Below are positions 59,497 through 64,000 of a stretch of DNA of 64,000 bases, piece by piece. The stretch is from Edwardsiella anguillarum. GTDB lineage: Bacteria > Pseudomonadota > Gammaproteobacteria > Enterobacterales > Enterobacteriaceae. Position 1 is the stretch's first letter. Every line of letters starts with the position of its first letter. The stretch lies in NCBI RefSeq assembly GCF_008801815.1, contig NZ_VZOX01000006.1; one strand, written 5' to 3'. Under the pieces are notes generated by a model. That model was not told where the DNA came from and did no database searches. It worked only from the letters and a program-made list of their open reading frames with translations. Position numbers and translations under genes: made by a program.

Positions 59497-59508
59497 AATG
59501 CGGAGCGC

Positions 59509-59537
59509 ATGTTACTGCTAGCCTCACCCGCCGTCAA
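59509..59537 (-). promoter_or_regulatory. Promoter of tRNA-Pro copy 2
   Basis: TTGACG, 17 bases, TAACAT on the minus strand, with the same GCGCTCCGC discriminator as copy 1. The spacer differs from copy 1 but the hexamers are identical. Confidence 0.8.
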
Positions 59538-59644
59538 CCCCCTTTTTGCATTACGGCCGCCGTTTGTTGAGAAAACCGGCCATCCGACGCTAAATCCATC
59601 CCGTTGCCTGCATTTTAGCCACAGTTTCCCGCCTTCAGATAGCA

Positions 59645-59671
59645 AAAAGCATGGCCGAAGCCATGCCTTTT
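59645..59671 (-). terminator. uhpC terminator
   Basis: On the minus strand GGCATGGC-TTCG-GCCATGC is followed by TTTTTGC, with a stable UUCG tetraloop. It closes the uhpABC unit 20 bases after the uhpC stop. Confidence 0.88.
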
Positions 59672-59690
59672 TTATCGCACCATAGCGAAC

Positions 59691-61037
59691 TCAGGCGTTA
59701 ACCTGCACCGCCGGCGGCGCTTTGCTCTCGGCCTTCTGCGCGCGCAGGAACGGCAGCAGAAACAGCGCAGACAGACAGGCCGCCACGGAAATCACGACGA
59801 AAAAGCCGTTCCAGTGCCACACCTCCATCACCCGGGCGATTGGATAACCGGAAAGCGCCGCCCCCAGATAGGCGAACAGGCCGACAAAACCGGTCGCCGC
59901 GCCGGCCGCATCCTTATGAGAACACTCGGCGGCGGCCATCCCGATTAGCATCTGCGGACCAAAGATGAAGAAGCCGATGGAGAAGAAACAGGCGGCCTGC
60001 AGCGCATAGCTGCCGCCCGGCATCAGCCACAGCGCGGCCACGGAGAGGAAGATCCCGATAGCGAAGATCAGGTTCATCGGGCCGCGGTTGCCGCGGAACA
60101 GTCTATCGGAGCCCCAGCCGGCGACCAGAGAACCGATAAAGCCCCCCACCTCAAACAGCGACAGCGCCGAGTTGGCGGTCATCAGCGAGTAGCCCTTGGT
60201 CTGGGTCAGGTACAGGTTACCCCAGTCATTGATCGCGGTACGCACGATATATACCAGCACATAAGAGACGGCCAGCAGCCAGATGTACTTATTCGTCAGC
60301 ACATAGCGCTTGATGATCTCTTTATTGGAGAGCCCCTTGCCTTCGGACTCCTGCACCAGCTCCAGTGCGTCATTACGCCATTTTCCGACGCTCGGCAGCC
60401 CCATCGTGACCGGCTTGTCGCGCAGGCGCCAGCACATCAGCAGCCCCAGTACGATACCGATAATCCCGGGGATGATCATGCCATAGCGCCAGCTGAAGTG
60501 CAGAGAAATAAAGCCGACCAGCAGCGGGATCAGCGCGCCGCCGACGTTATGAGAGGTATTCCAGATGGCCCACCAGCTGCCGCGTTCGGCGCGTGAATAC
60601 CAGCTGGTCAGGATCTTCGAGCACGGCGGCCAGCCCCAGCCCTGGAAGAAGGCGTTAACCATCCACAGCGCCCCCAGCACCAGCAGCGACGAACTCATCC
60701 CGAAGACGATATTGATAATACCGGTCATGATCAGCCCCAGGCCCATAAAATAGCGCGGGTTGGAGCGATCGCTGATCATCCCGGAGATGAACTTGGAACA
60801 GCCATAGGTGATATAGAATAGCGTACCCATGATGCCGATATCGGACATGCTCAGTCCCAGATCGCTGATCATTTCCGGCATGATGAAGTTGAAGCTTTTG
60901 CGGGTAAAGTAAAAGGCGGCGTAGCCAACATACATGACCCACATCAGCTGGATGCGCCAGTATTTATAGGCTGCATCAACCTTGGCGCTATCCTGGATCT
61001 CGGGCGCGTCGGTGCGGCTTTTCAGAAAAGACCACAT
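59691..61037 (-). CDS. uhpC: Hexose-phosphate sensor-transporter UhpC
   Basis: A 448-residue MFS protein of the organophosphate:phosphate antiporter family with 12 helices. Wording follows E. coli UhpC (439) rather than UhpT: YAAFYFTRKSFNFIMPEM, ITYGCSKFISGMISDRSNPRYFMGLGL, NAFFQGWGWPPCSK, NTSHNVGGALIPLLVG, INDWGNLY and FGPQMLIGMAAAECSHKDAAGAATGFVGLFAYLGA. UhpC senses external glucose-6-phosphate and switches UhpB. Last gene of uhpABC and followed at once by a terminator. Confidence 0.95.
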   Translation of the reverse strand: MWSFLKSRTDAPEIQDSAKVDAAYKYWRIQLMWVMYVGYAAFYFTRKSFNFIMPEMISDLGLSMSDIGIMGTLFYITYGCSKFISGMISDRSNPRYFMGLGLIMTGIINIVFGMSSSLLVLGALWMVNAFFQGWGWPPCSKILTSWYSRAERGSWWAIWNTSHNVGGALIPLLVGFISLHFSWRYGMIIPGIIGIVLGLLMCWRLRDKPVTMGLPSVGKWRNDALELVQESEGKGLSNKEIIKRYVLTNKYIWLLAVSYVLVYIVRTAINDWGNLYLTQTKGYSLMTANSALSLFEVGGFIGSLVAGWGSDRLFRGNRGPMNLIFAIGIFLSVAALWLMPGGSYALQAACFFSIGFFIFGPQMLIGMAAAECSHKDAAGAATGFVGLFAYLGAALSGYPIARVMEVWHWNGFFVVISVAACLSALFLLPFLRAQKAESKAPPAVQVNA

Positions 61038-61142
61038 GGGGAAATACCTCGTGCGTGAAAACTCATCGTTGTAGCCGCTATGGTGCGGCGCGCGCGCGCG
61101 GGATAACTAATACAAATCCCCCGCCGCCGCTAAGAAAATCTC

Positions 61143-62678
61143 CTAGTTTTCCACCTCGCCGGATAAAACTGCGGGCAGGATCACAGCCAGCCGGGTCCCC
61201 TGATGGCTCTCCAAGCGCAGCTCCCCGCCCATGGCGCAGATCCGCTCTCGCAGGCCGCGCAGTCCATATCCCGGCGTCAGGCTGAGCGTATCCACCCCGC
61301 AGCCGTCATCGCAGATACTCACGTGCAGCAGGCCATCGGCGTCCTGCCAGCCCTCTACCTCGATATGACTGGCCCGCGCGTGGCGACAGGCGTTCGTCAC
61401 CCCCTCCTGACACAGGCGGTACAGCGTAATTTTCAGGGTATCGTCCAATGCAGCGTCGTCGATATGCCAGCGTAGCCGCGCCGTGGTGCCCTGCTCCGGC
61501 GGTGCCAGATCGCGCAGCAGCGCCGAGAGCGCCGCCGACAGCGGCAGGTTGCTCAGCGATGCCGGCCACAGCTGCGCCAGCAGATCGTGTACGCCGTCAT
61601 ATACCCGTAGGGCGTGGTTTTCGATGGCCTCGGCGCTGGCCAGCAGGCGCGGCTCATCGCTCAGCCGCCGAATGATGCCCGCCTGGGTGCGGATCACCGT
61701 AATGGTCTGCCCAACCTCATCATGCAGCTCACGGGCGATCTCCCGCCGGGTCATCTCCTGCGCCATGACCAGCGAACGGGCCAGCGAACGGTTCTCCGCC
61801 AGACGCTGCGCCAGCTGACGGTTCAGATCGCGCTGCCGCTCGATCCCGGCGCCCAACAGCATCCCGGTCAGACTCTGCGCCAGCAGCGATAGTAGCAGAT
61901 CGCGGTGCGGGGCATCGCCCTGCGGCTCCGTCGCGATCAGCACCACGCCGTTCAGCAGCGTGGCCAGCAGCGCCCCCTGCCAGCCATAGCGATACGACAT
62001 GAAGACGATGGGGATCGCCAGACAGAAAGGGACAAAGCGGCGCAGATCGGCGTGCTGTGCCAGGTGCTGCAGCCATAGGCTCAGCGCGAACAGCAGTAGA
62101 TAGCCGCCGATATGACGCAGGCGCAGGTTGACCGGGCGATGCAGGATCCCCGGCGTCAGCGGCAGCCAAATCTGCTGCGCCAAATAGTGCCAAATCAGCA
62201 GGCAGGTCGGTGCCACCGTCAACCCGCCGCACAGCCCCAGCAGTAGCGCCGGCCCCGGCATGGCGCCGGTCGCCAGCGACCAGGACAGCGCCTGGAGCAG
62301 CGCCGCCAGCGCCACCAGCGCCCCCTGCTGCAGCGGCCAGCGCCATTCAACCTCTTGCCGCTGCTGACGCCGCAGCCAGTCTCCCGATGCCCAGGCGAGG
62401 GCCATGCACAGCAGCAGTCCCCCCAGGGTTCCCCACAGCCAGCCGCCGCCGCCCAACTGATAGCTCAAAAACAGCTGCACGGCCACGTCGCCGGCCAGAA
62501 TGCCGGGCCAGTAGCGGCGCGGCGTCTGCAGCAGAATGCCCATCCGCAGACCGAAGGGAAACAGCAGCAGCGCGTCGACGGGCGCAGTCACCAGGGCCGC
62601 GCCGATAGCCCACAGGCAAAATCCGGCGATGGTATAGCAAAAGAAGATGGCGATGCTGGAGATCAGACGCTGCATCAC
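61143..62678 (-). CDS. uhpB: Hexose-phosphate sensor kinase UhpB
   Basis: A 511-residue membrane kinase (E. coli 500). Eight or so N-terminal helices form a MASE1-type domain (to about 280). HisKA_3 follows with REIARELHDEVGQTITVIRTQAG (phospho-acceptor His in ELHDE), then the HATPase domain with CQEGVTNACRHARASHI, ICDDGCGVD and GYGLRGLRERICAMGG. Start overlaps the uhpA stop by 4 bases (ATGA). It acts with UhpC to phosphorylate UhpA. Confidence 0.95.
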   Translation of the reverse strand: MMQRLISSIAIFFCYTIAGFCLWAIGAALVTAPVDALLLFPFGLRMGILLQTPRRYWPGILAGDVAVQLFLSYQLGGGGWLWGTLGGLLLCMALAWASGDWLRRQQRQEVEWRWPLQQGALVALAALLQALSWSLATGAMPGPALLLGLCGGLTVAPTCLLIWHYLAQQIWLPLTPGILHRPVNLRLRHIGGYLLLFALSLWLQHLAQHADLRRFVPFCLAIPIVFMSYRYGWQGALLATLLNGVVLIATEPQGDAPHRDLLLSLLAQSLTGMLLGAGIERQRDLNRQLAQRLAENRSLARSLVMAQEMTRREIARELHDEVGQTITVIRTQAGIIRRLSDEPRLLASAEAIENHALRVYDGVHDLLAQLWPASLSNLPLSAALSALLRDLAPPEQGTTARLRWHIDDAALDDTLKITLYRLCQEGVTNACRHARASHIEVEGWQDADGLLHVSICDDGCGVDTLSLTPGYGLRGLRERICAMGGELRLESHQGTRLAVILPAVLSGEVEN

Positions 62679-63265
62679 TGTCCCAACAGGCGGTGCGCCA
62701 GCTCAACGTTGTTGTTTACCCCCAGCTTGACAAACAGATTGGCGCGGTGGACGTGTACGGTTTTCGGCGACAGGCCGAGACGTTCGGCCACCTCCCGCAC
62801 CTCTAGCCCCTGGGCCAGCATCATCGCCACCTCGCGCTCGCGGCGGGTTAGGGGATCGATACGGGTACGCGCCAGCTGCTGGGCAATCTCCGGCATCAGA
62901 TAGACGCCGCCCTGCGCGACGGTGCGTACCGCGCTGACCAGATCCTCGGGACGGCAGCGCTTGGACAGAAAGCCGCGCGCGCCGCGATCCAGCGCCAACT
63001 CTACCAGCGCCGCACTGTCGTGCATCGACAGCATGATCACCGCCAGCCCGGAGGGCAGATCGGCCAGCAGATCCAGACCGCTTTCATCAGGCATCGAGAT
63101 ATCACAGATACAGACCTGCACATCCAGCCCCGGCAGGCCGGCCCGCGCCTCTGCCGCCGAGCTAAACTCACCGACCACCGCCATATCCTCCTCCAGCGCC
63201 AGCAGCTGTACGAAGCCGGATCGCACGATATAGTGGTCATCGATAAAGGCAATGCGGTAGGTCAT
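62675..63265 (-). CDS. uhpA: Response regulator UhpA
   Basis: A 196-residue NarL/FixJ-family regulator, the same length as E. coli UhpA. The receiver has IAFIDDHYIVRSGFVQLL, phospho-acceptor Asp in CICDISMPDESGLDLL (about 54) and Lys in GFLSKRCRPEDLV (about 101). The LuxR-type helix-turn-helix is LTRREREVAMMLAQGLEVREVAERLGLSPKTVHVHRANLFVKLGV. It activates uhpT in E. coli. ATG at 63265 has GGAG 6 bases upstream. Confidence 0.96.
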   Translation of the reverse strand: MTYRIAFIDDHYIVRSGFVQLLALEEDMAVVGEFSSAAEARAGLPGLDVQVCICDISMPDESGLDLLADLPSGLAVIMLSMHDSAALVELALDRGARGFLSKRCRPEDLVSAVRTVAQGGVYLMPEIAQQLARTRIDPLTRREREVAMMLAQGLEVREVAERLGLSPKTVHVHRANLFVKLGVNNNVELAHRLLGQ

Positions 63266-63501
63266 GAGGGGCTCCGGCGGATAACGATAGCGCTCGGATT
63301 ATACACATACTCGGTGGGCTCCCGTAACGGCGTCGCGCCAGAAACCCCTCATCAAGGCGGGAAATGCGGGCCGGGGTTCGCGGGCCGCCCGCGTAACTCC
63401 GGCGCACGCCCCACAGGGCTGGCAACCAACCCTGCGGCGCGATCCGAAACGGCGATCGTCGACGGTGACGGCGCGCTCCTGGCGCCTCACCGCCCTGCAG
63501 A

Positions 63502-64000
63502 TCAGGCGAGCTTAAAGCTCTCCATACTCTGCATCAGCTGTTCGCTTTGTGCCTCCAGCGACGCCGTGGCCGCGGTGGACTCCTCTACCAGCGCCGCGTT
63601 TTGCTGCGCCACCTGATCCATCTGGGCGATAGCCTGGTTTACCTGCTCGATACCGCGGGTCTGCTCCTGAGAGGCGCCGGAGATCTCCGCCATCAGCGCC
63701 GTCACGCGTACCACCTCGGCGGAAATCTTCGCCATGGTTTCCGCCGCCGCGCTGACGCGCCGCTCGCCGTCGCTCACCTGACGCACCGAATCTTCGATCA
63801 GCAGCTTAATCTCTTTCGCCGACTGGGCGCTACGCTGCGCCAGGTTGCGCACCTCACCGGCCACCACGGCAAAGCCGCGACCCTGCTCACCGGCGCGCGC
63901 CGCCTCTACCGCCGCATTGAGCGCCAGAATATTGGTTTGGAAAGCAATACCGTCGATTACAGTGATAATATCGGCGATCTTCTGTGAACTATGAGAGATG
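63502..64000 (-). CDS. Methyl-accepting chemotaxis protein, C-terminal part (partial)
   Basis: The frame is open to the right edge of the window, so only the last 165 or so residues are seen. They begin in the signalling tip (ADIITVIDGIAFQTNILALNAAVEAARAGEQGRGFAVVAGEVRNLAQRSAQSAKEIK) and run through the descending coiled coil with methylation-type ASQEQTRGIEQVNQAIAQMDQVAQQNAALVEE. It ends MESFKLA with no NWETF pentapeptide. Closely similar in this region to the receptor at 23954-25537. Its sensor half and promoter are beyond the window. Confidence 0.95.
   Translation of the reverse strand, partial: ISHSSQKIADIITVIDGIAFQTNILALNAAVEAARAGEQGRGFAVVAGEVRNLAQRSAQSAKEIKLLIEDSVRQVSDGERRVSAAAETMAKISAEVVRVTALMAEISGASQEQTRGIEQVNQAIAQMDQVAQQNAALVEESTAATASLEAQSEQLMQSMESFKLA

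Larger units (their letters stand above)
59196..59522. repeat. Tandem duplication carrying tRNA-Pro
   Basis: Bases 59196-59307 and 59411-59522 are identical over 112 bp, period 215. They cover the tRNA, part of its promoter and the 3' trailer. Flanking terminators and -35 regions are similar but diverged, so the duplicate is not recent outside the conserved core, or the core is kept alike by gene conversion. Confidence 0.9.

Noticed and set aside
59204..59685. Two ORFs beginning MVGERGFEPPTHTSRTCCATRL
   Set aside because: This peptide is the translation of the strand opposite tRNA genes, a well-known annotation artefact.

Overview
The window is about 60% G+C chromosomal DNA from a gamma-proteobacterium of the order Enterobacterales. 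Proteins are close to E. coli ones and gene order follows the 77-80 minute region of E. coli K-12 in blocks: pitA-uspB-uspA-dtpB; rsmJ-prlC...rlmJ-gor; pdeH-kdgK-yhjJ-dctA-pdeK-bcsCZBAQR/bcsEFG; dppFDCBA next to tRNA-Pro(CGG). High G+C together with this gene set suggests Edwardsiella or a relative, but the genus is an inference from composition and content only. I see no prophage, IS element, CRISPR array or rRNA.

Layout. 1-7 kb: the tail of an MgtA-type Mg2+ ATPase, phosphate transporter pitA, a sodium-coupled NSS-family transporter preceded by a leucine-rich leader peptide and a possible attenuator, the divergent uspB/uspA pair, and peptide transporter dtpB. 7-18 kb: a block absent from this place in E. 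coli, holding gdhA, a two-component system, and a six-gene sugar operon (binding protein, ATPase, two permeases, pentulose kinase, SIS isomerase). 18-24 kb: rsmJ, prlC, a HIT protein, rlmJ and gor. 24-30 kb: a chemoreceptor with a FliA-type promoter, a small lipoprotein, ddlA, two regulators (LuxR-like and LysR-type), and cdh. 30.6-52.3 kb: a c-di-GMP and cellulose region, with phosphodiesterase pdeH behind a near-consensus FliA promoter, kdgK, yhjJ, dctA, pdeK, and a complete E. coli-type cellulose locus (bcsRQABZC divergent from bcsEFG). 52.3-59.1 kb: the dipeptide ABC operon dppABCDF and a YeaK-family trans-editing protein. 59.2-59.5 kb: two identical tRNA-Pro(CGG) genes in tandem. 59.7-63.3 kb: uhpA-uhpB-uhpC, the hexose-phosphate sensing system, with no uhpT after it. 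The window ends inside a second chemoreceptor.

Motility, chemotaxis and cellulose are tied together: a FliA-driven c-di-GMP phosphodiesterase (PdeH) would lower c-di-GMP in swimming cells and so turn off the PilZ-containing BcsA. The most notable signal not explained by the gene list is upstream of the NSS transporter: a 22-codon leader ORF with seven Leu codons, whose stop codon runs directly into the first of three mutually complementary GC blocks. This is the architecture expected of leucine-responsive transcription attenuation of a transporter gene.
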